Positions 46,807-56,149 of a DNA stretch of 64,000 nucleotides are shown here, one piece after another. Location: NCBI GenBank assembly GCA_018433775.1, contig JAHDQN010000013.1:62001-126000 (forward strand). The letters run 5' to 3'. The position numbers and the translations under genes were made by a program. This DNA is from Deltaproteobacteria bacterium (lineage in GTDB: Bacteria; Desulfobacterota; Desulfomonilia; UBA1062). The notes under the pieces are model-generated. The model ran no database searches. It saw only the letters and a program-made list of their open reading frames with translations, and had not been told where the DNA came from. The stretch's first letter is position 1. Each line of letters begins with the position of its first letter.

Positions 46807-47262
46807 GTGAAGAAGAACAGCCGTGAATTCTGGAAGACCACGCCTCTGGAGGAGATGAGCGGGGAGCAGTGGGAATGCCTGTGCGACGGGTGCGGGAGGT
46901 GCTGCATGCGCAAGATCCTGTTCGAGGACACCGCCGAGCTGGTCTACACCCGGGTGGCGTGCAGGTACCTGGATGTCCTGACCTGCAGGTGCACCGCATA
47001 TGAAGAGAGGTCGTCCGCGAGCCCCGACTGCCTCGTTCTGACGCCCGCGAACCTCCCTTCCTGCCTCCATCTGCTGCCCGACACCTGCGCCTACCGCCTG
47101 CTCGCCCAGGGCAGGGATCTCCCCCTCTGGCATCCGCTGGTCTCGGGCGATCCGGACGCGGTCCACCGGGCAGGCGTATCCGTGCGTGGAAAGGTGCTGA
47201 ACGAAGACCACATCGAGGGGGCAGACCTGGAGGAGCACATCATCGACTGGATCCGTCATTAG
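46807..47262 (+). CDS. YcgN-family cysteine-cluster protein (UPF0260)
   Basis: A 151-residue protein of the YcgN/UPF0260 group within the YkgJ zinc- or iron-cluster superfamily. The hallmark CDGCGRCC (Cys26, 29, 32, 33) follows FWKTTPLEEMSGEQWECL, and conserved cysteines recur downstream (ACRYLDV..CRC, PSCL, DTCAYR). WHPLVSGDPDAVH.AG.SV.GK is also family-typical. Its metal and function are not established. I chose the GTG at 46807 because AAAGGA lies 7 bases upstream; starts at 46786 (TTG) and 46801 (ATG) have badly spaced sites. It converges with phoU. Confidence 0.88.
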   Translation: MKKNSREFWKTTPLEEMSGEQWECLCDGCGRCCMRKILFEDTAELVYTRVACRYLDVLTCRCTAYEERSSASPDCLVLTPANLPSCLHLLPDTCAYRLLAQGRDLPLWHPLVSGDPDAVHRAGVSVRGKVLNEDHIEGADLEEHIIDWIRH

Positions 47263-47278
47263 TCGAGGGTGGAGGCGC

Positions 47279-47938
47279 TTACAGCGTATCCTTGTGGTGC
47301 TTGATCACCTTGCCCTTGACCATGTAGATCACGTCCTCGCAGATGTTCGTACAGAGGTCGGCCACCCGTTCCAGGTTGCTGGATATCTTCATGAGGTGAA
47401 GTGAGCGCTCGATCGTGGTGGGATCTGAGGTCATGAAGGTAATGAGCTCCCTGGCTATCTGGTTTCTCAGGCCGTCCACGATGCTGTCCCGCTCGCATAC
47501 GCTTTTCGCCAGCGTGGCGTCCTCGTTCACGAACGAGGTGATGCTGTCCTCGATCATGCCCTTCACCACCTCGGCCATGCGGGGGATGTCGATCAGCGGC
47601 TTGACCGGGGGCCGTTCGATGAGGAAGAGGCTGCTCTCGCAGATGGTGACCGCGTGATCGCCGATCCGCTCCAGGGTCGAGTTGATGTTGGAGACCATCA
47701 TGATCGTGCGCAGGGGTTTTCCTGCCGGCTGGTGCTGGGCGATGGTCGCGATGCACATCTCGTCGAGCGCGAGCTCGAAGTCGTTTGACCGGGGCTCGTC
47801 CACGTTTATCACGCTGTTGAGGATCCCTGCATCGGCCTCCAGCAGGCCCCGGATTGCCTTTTCGATCATAGCCTCCACGAGGGTGGCGTACTCCAGCAGC
47901 TCCTTCTTTATCCGGTTAATCTTGGCTTCTTCCAGCAT
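47279..47938 (-). CDS. phoU: phosphate uptake regulator PhoU
   Basis: A 219-residue all-helical protein of two PhoU repeats with the metal-binding motifs of the family (ERIGDHAV in repeat 1 and ERVADLCTNICEDV in repeat 2). PhoU links the PstSCAB transporter to PhoR and keeps the Pho response off when phosphate is plentiful. The ATG at 47938 follows GGAGGAG; a longer frame to 48025 is open but overlaps pstB without a better site. It is the last gene of the phoB-phoR-pstS-pstC-pstA-pstB-phoU set. An 83-bp gap separates it from pstB. Confidence 0.95.
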   Translation of the reverse strand: MLEEAKINRIKKELLEYATLVEAMIEKAIRGLLEADAGILNSVINVDEPRSNDFELALDEMCIATIAQHQPAGKPLRTIMMVSNINSTLERIGDHAVTICESSLFLIERPPVKPLIDIPRMAEVVKGMIEDSITSFVNEDATLAKSVCERDSIVDGLRNQIARELITFMTSDPTTIERSLHLMKISSNLERVADLCTNICEDVIYMVKGKVIKHHKDTL

Positions 47939-48021
47939 GGGTTTCTCCTCCAGGGCCTTCTTTAAAAGGGCCCGGATGAATCGTCGGGACAGGTCTGCCT
48001 CTGCATGTTCTTCTCCATCGA

Positions 48022-48783
48022 TCACCCGAATTTACCAGAGAGGTATTCTTCCGTCATCTTTTCTTTCGGCACGGTGAAGATTCTCTCGGTGTCGCCGTAT
48101 TCGACGAGCTCGCCCAGATACATGAAGGCGGTGAAGTCCGACACCCGGGCCGCCTGCTGCATGTTGTGGGTCACGATCACGATGGTGTACTCGTCCTTGA
48201 GCTCCAGGATGAGCTCCTCGATCTTCCGGGTGGAGATGGGGTCCAGGCTCGCGGCAGGCTCGTCGAACAGGATCACCTCGGGCTCCACCACCAGGCACCG
48301 CGCGATGCAGAGCCTCTGCTGCTGCCCGCCCGAGAGCATGAGCGCGTTGTCGTGGAGGCGGTCTTTCACCTCGTTGTAGAGCGCCGCCTTTTTCAGCGAA
48401 TCGATCACCTTGTGCTCGATAAACCGCTTGTCGCGCATGCCGCTTATCGTGAGGCCGTAGGCGAGGTTGTCGAAGATGCTTTTGGGAAAGGGGTTGGGCT
48501 TCTGAAACACCATGCCCACCCTGCGCCTGAGGCTCACGACATCGGTTCTGGGATGGTAGATGTCGAGGCCGTCCAGGAGGATCTGCCCCTCGACCCGGGC
48601 ACCCGGGATGAGGTCGTTCATCCGGTTGAGCAGCCTGATGAAGGTCGACTTTCCGCAGCCCGAAGGCCCGATCAGCGCGGTCACCTTTTTCTGGAGGATG
48701 TCGAGGCTGATGTTCTTGAGCGTCAGCGTCTTGCCGTAATAAAAGTTGACATTGAGGGCGCTGATCTTCACGTCATGGTCCAT
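48022..48783 (-). CDS. pstB: phosphate ABC transporter ATP-binding protein
   Basis: The 253-residue ATPase of the phosphate ABC transporter. Walker [10 protein letters not shown] is at residues 39-47, the signature LSGGQQQR at 150-157 and Walker B VILFDEP ending at 176. It energises phosphate import by PstC and PstA and, with PhoU, signals phosphate state to PhoR. GGAGAG precedes the ATG, and the gene overlaps the end of pstA by 11 bases. Length and motifs are entirely typical. Confidence 0.97.
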   Translation of the reverse strand: MDHDVKISALNVNFYYGKTLTLKNISLDILQKKVTALIGPSGCGKSTFIRLLNRMNDLIPGARVEGQILLDGLDIYHPRTDVVSLRRRVGMVFQKPNPFPKSIFDNLAYGLTISGMRDKRFIEHKVIDSLKKAALYNEVKDRLHDNALMLSGGQQQRLCIARCLVVEPEVILFDEPAASLDPISTRKIEELILELKDEYTIVIVTHNMQQAARVSDFTAFMYLGELVEYGDTERIFTVPKEKMTEEYLSGKFG

Positions 48784-49684
48784 AGACTCTCCTTTGCCTC
48801 TGTCTGAGGATGATGGCAAGGGCGGATACGGCGAGTACCAGACTCAGCAGGATCAATGAGCTTCCATAGGCTATCAGTGTCTGCGACTCGGGGTGGGTGC
48901 CCTCGGTCATGAGCGCATAGATGTGATAGGGCAGGGCCATGACCTCGGAGAATATGGAGTTCGGGTAGCCGCGGGTATAAAACGTCGCAGCCGTGAACAG
49001 GATGGCTGCGGTCTCTCCCGCTACCCGGCCCACGTTGAGGATAACCCCGGTGAGTATTCCCGGGAGCGAGGAGGGGAGAACCACCCGCGCGATGGTCTGC
49101 CAATGGGTTGCGCCCAGGGCAAGCGACGCCTCCTTGTACGACTGGGGCACCGCCAGGATGGCCTCCTGGGAAGCGGCTATGATGCCCGGCAGGGCCATGA
49201 TCCCCAAGGTGAGGCTTCCCGAAAGGATGGACACCCCGAACCCGAATACCTTCACGAACACGGCGAAGCCGAAGAGGCCGAACACGATGGACGGAATCCC
49301 CGCCAGGTTGGCGATGCTCAGGCGTATGATATTCACCAGGATGGTCTTCGGGCTGTATTCGGTGAGATAGATGGCACATGCCAGCCCCAGCGGCAGCGCG
49401 AAGGCTACAGCGCCCAGGGTGAGGTAGAAGGTCCCCACGATGGCGGGGGCGACCCCTCCCTGCGTCATGGCCCTCCTGGGCACCGAGGTGAGAAATTCCC
49501 AGGAGATTGCCGGCGCTCCCCGGACGATGACAAAGTACAGGATCGAACCCAGGAAAAAGAGCGCAAAGGCCGTGCACGCGCCCAGGAAAAGGAACCCCAG
49601 GGCCTGCGTGAGATCGCTCGCACGGACCGCCTGCCTGCGGCCCGCGGTATACGGCCGGGTCCTGGAAAATGTCTGCCGTGTCAT
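48773..49684 (-). CDS. pstA: phosphate ABC transporter permease PstA
   Basis: A 303-residue inner-membrane permease with six hydrophobic segments and the EAA loop region [24 protein letters not shown], where PstB docks, followed by [14 protein letters not shown], typical of PstA. With PstC it forms the phosphate channel. It overlaps pstB by 11 bases and follows pstC by 15, so the genes are one operon. Confidence 0.96.
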   Translation of the reverse strand: MTRQTFSRTRPYTAGRRQAVRASDLTQALGFLFLGACTAFALFFLGSILYFVIVRGAPAISWEFLTSVPRRAMTQGGVAPAIVGTFYLTLGAVAFALPLGLACAIYLTEYSPKTILVNIIRLSIANLAGIPSIVFGLFGFAVFVKVFGFGVSILSGSLTLGIMALPGIIAASQEAILAVPQSYKEASLALGATHWQTIARVVLPSSLPGILTGVILNVGRVAGETAAILFTAATFYTRGYPNSIFSEVMALPYHIYALMTEGTHPESQTLIAYGSSLILLSLVLAVSALAIILRQRQRRVYGP

Positions 49685-49699
49685 GTGCCTGCGCGCCTC

Positions 49700-50584
49700 C
49701 TATCTTCCCAGGCCAAGCTTCAGTCGGAACCTTCTGCTGATGATCTCGGCCACGATGTTGATTGCGAGCGTGATGAAAAAGAGGATCAGGCCGATGGTGA
49801 AGATCGCGCTGTAGTGGGCGCTCCCCATCACGGTCTCGCCCATCTCGGCTGCGATGGTCGCGGTCATGGGCCGCACCGGATCGAAGATCGAATCGGGTAT
49901 CACTGCAGCCCCGCCCGCAACCATGAGCACGACCATGGTCTCTCCCACCGCCCTTCCGATACCTAAGATGATGGCGGTCGAGATGCCCGAGCCCGCGGCC
50001 GGCACCACCACCCTGGTCAGTGTCTGCCACCGGTTGGCGCCCAGCGCCAGGGACGCCTCCCGGAAACTGCGGGGCACGAAGCTCAAGGCATCTTCCGCGA
50101 GGCTCGCGACCGTGGGCGTGGCCATGATGCCCAGGATCAGCGATGCGGTGAAGGCATTGAGCCCGGTGGGCACGCCCAGGAGGTTCTGGATGAAGGGCGC
50201 CACGATGATCATGCCGAAGAAGCCGTAGATAATGGATGGTATCCCGGCCAGAATCTCGATCAGGGGCTTCAGGACGGCGCGCTGCGAGGCCGAGGCCAGC
50301 TCGTGGAGAAACAGGGCCGTGCCCACCCCGACGGGAATGCATACCACCATGGCCCCGAGGGTGACCACGAACGAGGCCGTGATGAGCGGGAGCATCCCGA
50401 AGTCGGCGGGGTCGTACGTGGGGTACCAGTACAGACCGAATACGGTATCGAAAAAATCATGGCTGACCAGAAAGGGTAGCGACTCCCGGAACAGGGTCAG
50501 GACGATGCCTGTCAGGAACAGCAAAGAGGCAAAAGCAAGAACCGTGAATATCCATCTGTAGAGTGTTTCTCTGAAATGTCTCAT
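49700..50584 (-). CDS. pstC: phosphate ABC transporter permease PstC
   Basis: A 294-residue permease with six membrane helices. The EAA loop [26 protein letters not shown] and the GIGRAVGETMVVLMVAGG stretch identify PstC. It pairs with PstA and receives phosphate from PstS. Its ATG overlaps the unusually late stop of pstS (ATGA), so the extension of PstS has not separated the two genes. Confidence 0.96.
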   Translation of the reverse strand: MRHFRETLYRWIFTVLAFASLLFLTGIVLTLFRESLPFLVSHDFFDTVFGLYWYPTYDPADFGMLPLITASFVVTLGAMVVCIPVGVGTALFLHELASASQRAVLKPLIEILAGIPSIIYGFFGMIIVAPFIQNLLGVPTGLNAFTASLILGIMATPTVASLAEDALSFVPRSFREASLALGANRWQTLTRVVVPAAGSGISTAIILGIGRAVGETMVVLMVAGGAAVIPDSIFDPVRPMTATIAAEMGETVMGSAHYSAIFTIGLILFFITLAINIVAEIISRRFRLKLGLGR

Positions 50585-51600
50585 GCCGTTCTCCGATCTC
50601 TCTGCTCAGGGAAGGGCAGGCCGGCGGTCTTCAATCCTCCTCCGCGTTCGCTGCGGAGGACGCGAAGGGCGGGTCTGATCCCCCGTAGCTTGCCGCGGGA
50701 AAAGATCCGGGACTTGCCCCGCGGTTCATACCATTGACCGGAGAGCCGGCCGCCCTGTCTCACGGGGATAAACCCCTGCTCCTGCACGAGCCGCTGACCT
50801 TCCTCCTGAGTGAGGAAGTCGATATAGCGCTTTGCCTCGCCCGCCGGTTTGCCGTCGGTATAGAGATAGAGCGGGCGGGCGAGGGGATACCTGCCGGAGC
50901 GGATGGTTTCCCCGGAGGGTCTGACCCCGTCTACGCTCACCACCTTCACCCTGTCGGAAAGGTACCCGTAGCCCAGGTACCCGATGGCGCCCGGCGCCTG
51001 GGCGACCGTGGTGTTCACCACCTGGTTCGACGCGGTCACCAGGGCATCGGGACGCACCCTGAGGCCGTCCAGGGCCAGCTTTTCAAACGCCTCGAAGGTT
51101 CCGCTGGATGTATCGCGCGATATCACCACGATCTCCCGGTCGGGCCCGCCCAGCTCCTGCCAGTTCGACACCTTTCCCGTATAGATATCCCTGATCTGCT
51201 CCATAGTGAGATTGTCTGTGGGGTTCGAGGGATTCGCGATCACGGCGATGCCGTCCATGGCCACGACAATCTCATAGGGATGAACACCTGAGGCCTTGGC
51301 CCGCTCGATCTCCTCCGCCTTGATCTCCCGTGACGAGGTGGCGATCCGGGTGGTACGGTCGATGAGCGATGCGATGCCGACTCCCGATCCCCCGCCCTGC
51401 ACCGATATGTCCGTCCTCGGGTTCCTGTCCATGAAGACCTCGGCCCCGATCTGCACCACCGGCAGGACCGTGGTCGATCCCTTGATCGTCAGGGTGTTTC
51501 TCGCTTCAGGGTCGGAGCACGAAACGACGGGCACGAGGACAAGCAGGAAAAGCAAGCATGAAAAGATGCGTGCGAAACACCCCGCGTTCCGGACCTGCAT
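50581..51600 (-). CDS. pstS: phosphate-binding protein PstS with C-terminal extension
   Basis: A 339-residue phosphate-binding lipoprotein; lipobox VVSC with Cys28. The fold begins TIKGSTTVLP (39-47) and includes the phosphate loops SSREIKAE and SRDTSSGTFEAFE. Normal PstS proteins end just after GFIPV (276-280). Here the frame continues for 59 residues rich in Arg and Gly, part of it coded by a dispersed repeat (50689-50745) that also occurs at 55816-55874. Phosphate binding should be intact; whether the tail is tolerated or cleaved is unknown. GGAGGAG precedes the ATG. It heads the pst part of the operon, downstream of phoR. Confidence 0.93.
   Translation of the reverse strand: MQVRNAGCFARIFSCLLFLLVLVPVVSCSDPEARNTLTIKGSTTVLPVVQIGAEVFMDRNPRTDISVQGGGSGVGIASLIDRTTRIATSSREIKAEEIERAKASGVHPYEIVVAMDGIAVIANPSNPTDNLTMEQIRDIYTGKVSNWQELGGPDREIVVISRDTSSGTFEAFEKLALDGLRVRPDALVTASNQVVNTTVAQAPGAIGYLGYGYLSDRVKVVSVDGVRPSGETIRSGRYPLARPLYLYTDGKPAGEAKRYIDFLTQEEGQRLVQEQGFIPVRQGGRLSGQWYEPRGKSRIFSRGKLRGIRPALRVLRSERGGGLKTAGLPFPEQRDRRTA
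50689..50745 (-). repeat. dispersed repeat, copy A (in pstS 3' end)
   Basis: This segment aligns with 55816-55874 over its whole length, with about 80 percent matches judged by eye. Shared blocks include CTTGC.GC.GGAAA, TCC.GG.CTTG and the exact 15-mer GGTTCATACCATTGA. Both copies point the same way and follow the 3' end of a minus-strand gene. In this copy the DNA codes for part of the odd PstS tail. Confidence 0.65.
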
Positions 51601-51755
51601 GATACTCCTCCCTGGTCGGGTTTGGCCTTTTCATAAACAGGGTTTGTTAAAAAACGATTAAGATTCTGTGAGTTTTTTCTCAAGTCCGCCGGGCAGAGGA
51701 ACCAGGCCGTAGATTCCGGACGGACCCAGCGGAAGCCTCGCCCCGGCCTGGAGGA

Positions 51756-51876
51756 TCACCCCTTTCGCTGCCGGGAGAGAGAGCGGTGATGAAAATCACT
51801 TTTTTCGTTGCCGGGACAGGGTGCGGTGGTGAGGATCAACCTTTTTCGTTGTCGGGTGAGAGATCGGTGAGCGGAA
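51756..51876 (-). repeat. tandem repeat of phoR 3' end
   Basis: Three 40-bp units lie head to tail; the first is the true end of phoR. On the minus strand each unit runs TCACCGATCTCTCACCCG-like, then CAACGAAAAA, then TGA. The three TGA triplets start at intervals of exactly 40 bp (51836, 51796 and 51756 on the plus strand). Units 2 and 3 have diverged and carry no reading frame of their own. Confidence 0.8.
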
Positions 51877-53584
51877 GGGTGATCGTGAAGGTGGTGCCCT
51901 GGCAGGGTCTGCTCGCGACGTGGATGGTTCCCCGGTGCAGGGTGACGATGTGCTTGACGATGGACAGCCCGAGCCCGGTTCCGCCCAGCCTGCGCGACCG
52001 GGACTTGCCCGCCGTGTAAAAGCGCTCGAAGATCCTGCCCAGGTGTTCCCGGGGAATGCCGACCCCGGTGTCGGCGATCTTGACGACCGCGATGTTCTGC
52101 GAGCTGCCGAGAGAGACGGTGATCCCGCCGTTTTCGGTATACTTGACGGCATTGTCGACGAGATTGGTGAAGAGCTGCTCGAGTCTGAAGGGGTCTGCCT
52201 TGATGACCACGCCGGCATGTGTCCCCTCGATGACCGCGGTCAGGTTCTTCCGGGCGAGGACCGGGCCGAAGAGGTCCAGGACGTTTCCGATGAGCTCCCC
52301 GAGGCGTACGTCTTCCACGTGGAGCCTGGTCTCCTCTGCCTCCAGCTCGGAGAGCTCCAGGAGATCCGTGATGATGTTCATGAGCCGGTCGGCGTGTCTC
52401 TTGATGATCCGGAGATATTCCTGATGATCCCCCGAGCACTCCTCCATGAGGGTCTCCGTGAAGCCCTTGATGGCGGTGAGCGGGGTGCGCAGCTCGTGGG
52501 ACACGTTCACCACCAGGTCTTTCTTGACCTTTTCCAGCCGCTTCATCCCGGTGATGTCGTGCAGCAGCATCACCCTGGTCTTGCCCGAACGGACAGGAGT
52601 GAGGCTGCACAGGTAGATCTTTTCGCCCAGCTCGATCTCGCCCGATACCGGCTGCTGCGGCGCCTGCTCGAGGAGATCGTTCAGCCGGGAGGACCTGATG
52701 ACCTCCCATGAGCATCTGCCGATCATGCCGTCCGCCCCGACGATCTCGCGGGCACTCCGGTTCGCAAGCTGGATTTTCCCTTGCGAATCCAGCACCAGGA
52801 GACCCTCGGACATGGAGGAGAGAATGCCTTCGAGTTCTTCTCTGCTCTCGGATACCTCGGTGAAGGATCTCTCGATCCGCTCGGCCATGTCGTTGAAGCT
52901 CTCGGAGAGCTCCTGGATCTCGTCACCGGTCCTTAAATTCACCCGCGTGCCGAAGTCGCCTCCCGCGATCCGCTTCGACGCCCTGCCCAACTCCCGGATG
53001 GGGCGGGAGACGGCATGGGAGAAGAAAAATGCTATGAGAAGGGAAAGGGCGACGATAACCGCCGTGAGCTCCAGGGCTCCTACCCTCATGGAGCGCAGGA
53101 GAACATCGATGTCCTTAAGCGGCATGCTCATGCGCAGGACCGGATGCGTTTCTCCCGCCGGCTCCAGAGGAAGGGCGATATAGAGCATGTCCTTGCCCAA
53201 GGTGGTGCTGTAGCGCACGGACCGGCCCATGGAGCCTGCGAGCGCGGTGAGCACCTCGGGCCTGTTGCCGTGGTTTTCCATGGTTTGGGCGGTATTTTCC
53301 GAGTCGGCCAGCACCCTTCCCCTGCCGTCGATCACGGTGATGCGGGTGTGGGTCTCTTCCCCGATGCCCCTGACCAGGGAGTGGAGCTCGCCCGGGAGCC
53401 CGTCCGCGATCAGGGGGCTCACCTGGTGGCGCAGCGCGAGCCCCAGCTTCTGAAGGCTCCGGGTCGATGTCTCGAGCGAATGGGAGCTCAGGGATTGGAA
53501 CACGAGCATCAGGATGAGGCCTGCAACCACGAGAATGAGCAGGAGGTACGAGACAAAGAGTTTGAGGAAGACGGGTCTTCTCAT
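51836..53584 (-). CDS. phoR: phosphate regulon sensor histidine kinase
   Basis: A 582-residue membrane kinase: helix 1 (about 9-30), periplasmic loop of about 135 residues, helix 2 (about 168-190), HAMP, PAS domain (about 245-340), HisKA with the phospho-histidine in NVSHELRTPLTAIKGF (about residue 363) and a catalytic domain with NLVDNAVKY, DTGVGIP and GGTGLGLSI. It senses phosphate state through PstSCAB-PhoU and controls PhoB. The larger-than-usual periplasmic loop is common in non-enteric PhoR proteins. Its start overlaps the phoB stop by 4 bases. The 3' end, with the stop, is repeated three times. Confidence 0.93.
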   Translation of the reverse strand: MRRPVFLKLFVSYLLLILVVAGLILMLVFQSLSSHSLETSTRSLQKLGLALRHQVSPLIADGLPGELHSLVRGIGEETHTRITVIDGRGRVLADSENTAQTMENHGNRPEVLTALAGSMGRSVRYSTTLGKDMLYIALPLEPAGETHPVLRMSMPLKDIDVLLRSMRVGALELTAVIVALSLLIAFFFSHAVSRPIRELGRASKRIAGGDFGTRVNLRTGDEIQELSESFNDMAERIERSFTEVSESREELEGILSSMSEGLLVLDSQGKIQLANRSAREIVGADGMIGRCSWEVIRSSRLNDLLEQAPQQPVSGEIELGEKIYLCSLTPVRSGKTRVMLLHDITGMKRLEKVKKDLVVNVSHELRTPLTAIKGFTETLMEECSGDHQEYLRIIKRHADRLMNIITDLLELSELEAEETRLHVEDVRLGELIGNVLDLFGPVLARKNLTAVIEGTHAGVVIKADPFRLEQLFTNLVDNAVKYTENGGITVSLGSSQNIAVVKIADTGVGIPREHLGRIFERFYTAGKSRSRRLGGTGLGLSIVKHIVTLHRGTIHVASRPCQGTTFTITLPLTDLSPDNEKG

Positions 53585-54258
53585 GCTTCCAGCTTGTAGC
53601 CGATCCCCCGCACGTTGCGGACGAGCCTCCCGGCATCGCCGAGCTTGTCCCGCAGGTTCTTGATGTGGACGTCCACGGTCCGGTCGATCACCGCCTTCTC
53701 GTTACCCCAGAGGTGGTCCAGTATCTGCTCCCTGGTGAAGACGCGGCCTATGCTGGAAGCAAGCAGGTGGAGGATCCTGAACTCGGCCGGGGTCAGCACG
53801 ACGGCCTTCCCTCCTGCCTTGACCTCGAAACGCTCCGGGTCGATCGTGATGGCGCCGCCTACGGCGAGAGCCTTTCCCTGCTCGACCCCGCCACGGCGCA
53901 GGACCGCCCTGACCCGGGCCACGAGCTCCCGGGGAGAAAAGGGTTTGGTGACGTAATCGTCGGCGCCCAGCTCCAGACCGGTTACCTTGTCGGTCTCCCG
54001 TCCCTTTGCGGTGAGCATGATGATGGGGATGGGTCGGTAGCGCGCATCGTTTTTCAGGGCCCTGCACAGCTCGAGCCCGTCGGCATCGGGCAGCATGAGG
54101 TCGAGGATGATGAGGTCGGGCCTGGTTCCTCTCAGGGAATCCAGGAGACCGCGGGAGTCCTGATAGCAGTCCACGAGGAAACAGGCCTTCTTCAGGTGGA
54201 GCGCCACCAGGCTGAGAATGTCGGGCTCGTCGTCCAGGACGGCTATTCGTATGCTCAT
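53581..54258 (-). CDS. phoB: phosphate regulon response regulator
   Basis: A 225-residue OmpR-class regulator. The receiver has Asp9/Asp10, phospho-acceptor Asp53 in IILDLMLPD, Thr in IIMLTAKG and Lys in YVTKPFSP. The winged helix (about 130-225) contains LTPAEFRILHLLASSIGRVFTREQILDHLWG and RTVDVHIKNLRDKLG. It activates pst and other Pho genes under phosphate limitation. It is the first gene of the phoB-phoR-pst operon and diverges from the M23 gene. The ATG has only a weak ribosome site. A much longer frame is open upstream but would read through the opposite gene. Confidence 0.93.
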   Translation of the reverse strand: MSIRIAVLDDEPDILSLVALHLKKACFLVDCYQDSRGLLDSLRGTRPDLIILDLMLPDADGLELCRALKNDARYRPIPIIMLTAKGRETDKVTGLELGADDYVTKPFSPRELVARVRAVLRRGGVEQGKALAVGGAITIDPERFEVKAGGKAVVLTPAEFRILHLLASSIGRVFTREQILDHLWGNEKAVIDRTVDVHIKNLRDKLGDAGRLVRNVRGIGYKLEA

Positions 54259-54456
54259 GGGTCGTAACACAAAAAAGATTCTCTTTCTTTTTGCCTGCCG
54301 GAAATAACAGCGTCTGTCAATCCCTTTCCTGCTGCCTGCTCTCACTTTGTTGCCCGGCGCTATCCGAGCTTGAAAAGTCTCGCCCGTTCTAGTACGCATG
54401 AACACGAGCGGGCCCTTGCATTGAAATAAAACCTGCCCGTAGAAGAGGAGCATATC

Positions 54457-55791
54457 ATGACGAATAAATCCGGTCTGTCGGTTGTGTCTATTCTCCTGCT
54501 GATCCTGATCATCGCAATCCCCGGTCTCGTCTACTACCTCCTGGAGTGGGAGAAGCCCCAGGTTGCGATGGATACGGAACTCACGATCATCGGACAGAAG
54601 AAGGATATCTCCATCACCTTTACGGACGCCAGGAGCGGCATCCGGGATTTCAAGGTCACCATCGTCCAGGACCAGGGCGAGTTTGGCGTGGCGTCCATGG
54701 ACTTCCCTGAAAAAGGCATCTTCGAGAAAACCGCAAACCTCCGGATCGAGCCCAGAAAGCTGGGAATCAAGGACGGCCAGGCGGTCCTGAAGATCGAGGT
54801 GAGGGACTTCTCCCCGCTCAAGAACTCCGCTTCCCTGGAGATGCCGGTCGCCATCGATTCCGTGGTTCCCCGCGTATCGCTGCTGACCAGTGCCCACAAC
54901 GTGAACCCCGGCGGGACCTGCCTCGCCGTGTACAGCATCACCAAGAAGGTGGAAAAGAGCGGCGTGGTATGCGGCGACCGGTTTTTCCAGGGTTATCCCG
55001 TGAGCGAGGGAGCCACCACCGTGTATGCCTGCTACTTCGCAGTGCCCCGGGACGTGAGCAGGTCCACCCCCATGGCCGTGTCGGTGGAGGACGCGGCCGG
55101 GAACAGGGCGGGCACGTCCATCCCCTTTTATGTCCGGACAGCCCACAAGTTTCGCGACGATACCGTGAGGGTGGGTCCCGAGTTCGTCAAGAGCAAGGCC
55201 GCGCAGTTCGAGCAGGCAGACTCCAGCCTCGGCGGAAATCTGCCCGAGGAGACGTTCAGGTACCTGAACACCACCATGAGGGAAGAGAACAACAGAAAGA
55301 TCGCCTCGATCTGCGCCGCGTCCGAGGCAAAACAACTCTGGGAGGACAGCTTCATCCGAATGCCCAACACCGCGACCATGGCCCTGTTCGGCGACCGGAG
55401 AACTTATCGGTACCAGGGCATGGACATGGGGTCGAGCGTACACCTGGGAATAGACCTCGCCTCGACCAGGGCCGACTTCGTACCCGCGGCGAACAGCGGG
55501 ATCGTGGCATACGCGGACGATCTCGGGATCTACGGCAACACGGTCATCATCGACCACGGCCAGGGCATCTTCACCCTCTATGCCCACCTGAGCAGCATGA
55601 CCGTCTCCGCAGGCCAGCAGGTGATGCGCGGCGTCGTGATCGGCAACACCGGGAACACGGGCTTTGCAGGCGGAGACCACCTGCACTTCAGCGTGATCGT
55701 GGGCAGGGAGTTCGTCAATCCCATCGAGTGGTGGGATGCCCACTGGATCCGCGACAACGTGACCTCGAAGCTGGAGCTGATCCCGAGGTAG
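54457..55791 (+). CDS. membrane-anchored M23 family metallopeptidase
   Basis: A 444-residue cell-wall endopeptidase of the LytM/M23 type. One N-terminal membrane helix (about 7-28) anchors it, followed by about 290 residues of beta-rich, Ig-like domain and the peptidase domain. Zinc ligands are His329 and Asp333 in HLGIDLA and His410 of GDHLHFS (with His408), so the site is complete. It should cleave peptidoglycan cross-links in the periplasm. GAAGAGGAG is a strong ribosome site. It diverges from phoB; no operon partner is seen. Confidence 0.92.
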   Translation: MTNKSGLSVVSILLLILIIAIPGLVYYLLEWEKPQVAMDTELTIIGQKKDISITFTDARSGIRDFKVTIVQDQGEFGVASMDFPEKGIFEKTANLRIEPRKLGIKDGQAVLKIEVRDFSPLKNSASLEMPVAIDSVVPRVSLLTSAHNVNPGGTCLAVYSITKKVEKSGVVCGDRFFQGYPVSEGATTVYACYFAVPRDVSRSTPMAVSVEDAAGNRAGTSIPFYVRTAHKFRDDTVRVGPEFVKSKAAQFEQADSSLGGNLPEETFRYLNTTMREENNRKIASICAASEAKQLWEDSFIRMPNTATMALFGDRRTYRYQGMDMGSSVHLGIDLASTRADFVPAANSGIVAYADDLGIYGNTVIIDHGQGIFTLYAHLSSMTVSAGQQVMRGVVIGNTGNTGFAGGDHLHFSVIVGREFVNPIEWWDAHWIRDNVTSKLELIPR

Positions 55792-55815
55792 GAGGTACGA
55801 GGCCGCCCGTTCAAT

Positions 55816-55874
55816 CTTGCTGCAGGAAAGGGTCCAGGGCTTGGCCTGAAAGGTTCATACCATTGATTGAGAAG
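55816..55874 (-). repeat. dispersed repeat, copy B
   Basis: This copy aligns with 50689-50745 (copy A) and contains the same exact 15-mer GGTTCATACCATTGA. It lies in the convergent gap just beyond the stop of the 84-residue membrane protein gene. No reading frame is involved here. Confidence 0.65.
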
Positions 55875-55894
55875 CTCGCCCCCCGAGCCTTTCT

Positions 55895-56149
55895 TCAGAA
55901 CACCCTTTTCATCAGGGCCACATAGGTGCCCACGGTGTTCCCGCCCGCATAGGCCACGATGTCGAGGATGCAGTCAATGGAGCCTTCGCTGAGAATCACC
56001 GAGAGCAGGGCATAGTTCGCGAAGGTGATCGTGCCGCTTAAGAGAGTGGCGCTCCAGATCTTCTTTTCCGCAACCGACTTCGTGTAGCGGGTGACCAGCA
56101 GATCGACGACGATGCCCGCAAAAAACAACAGGATCAACTGCATCACCAT
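55895..56149 (-). CDS. small inner-membrane protein
   Basis: An 84-residue very hydrophobic protein with two or three membrane segments (MQLILLFFAGIVVDLLV, LSGTITFANYALLSVIL and a final Gly-rich one, AYAGGNTVGTYVAL) separated by a short basic loop RYTKSVAEKK. No family is firmly recognised; the pattern resembles small putative transport or lipid-metabolism accessory proteins. The ATG at 56149 follows AGGTG with 6-base spacing; a longer frame to 56311 has no hydrophobic start and no site. It converges with the M23 gene. Confidence 0.65.
   Translation of the reverse strand: MVMQLILLFFAGIVVDLLVTRYTKSVAEKKIWSATLLSGTITFANYALLSVILSEGSIDCILDIVAYAGGNTVGTYVALMKRVF

Noticed and set aside
51601..51700. 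Possible Pho box before pstS
   Set aside because: Only loose TTAA-type repeats are present; no pair of CTGTCA-like half-sites with 11-bp spacing was found here or before phoB, where only one half-site occurs.
53581..55743. A 720-codon minus-strand frame ending with phoB
   Set aside because: Only the last 225 codons are PhoB. The rest is the mirror of the M23 gene on the other strand and of its leader, a common artefact in GC-rich DNA.
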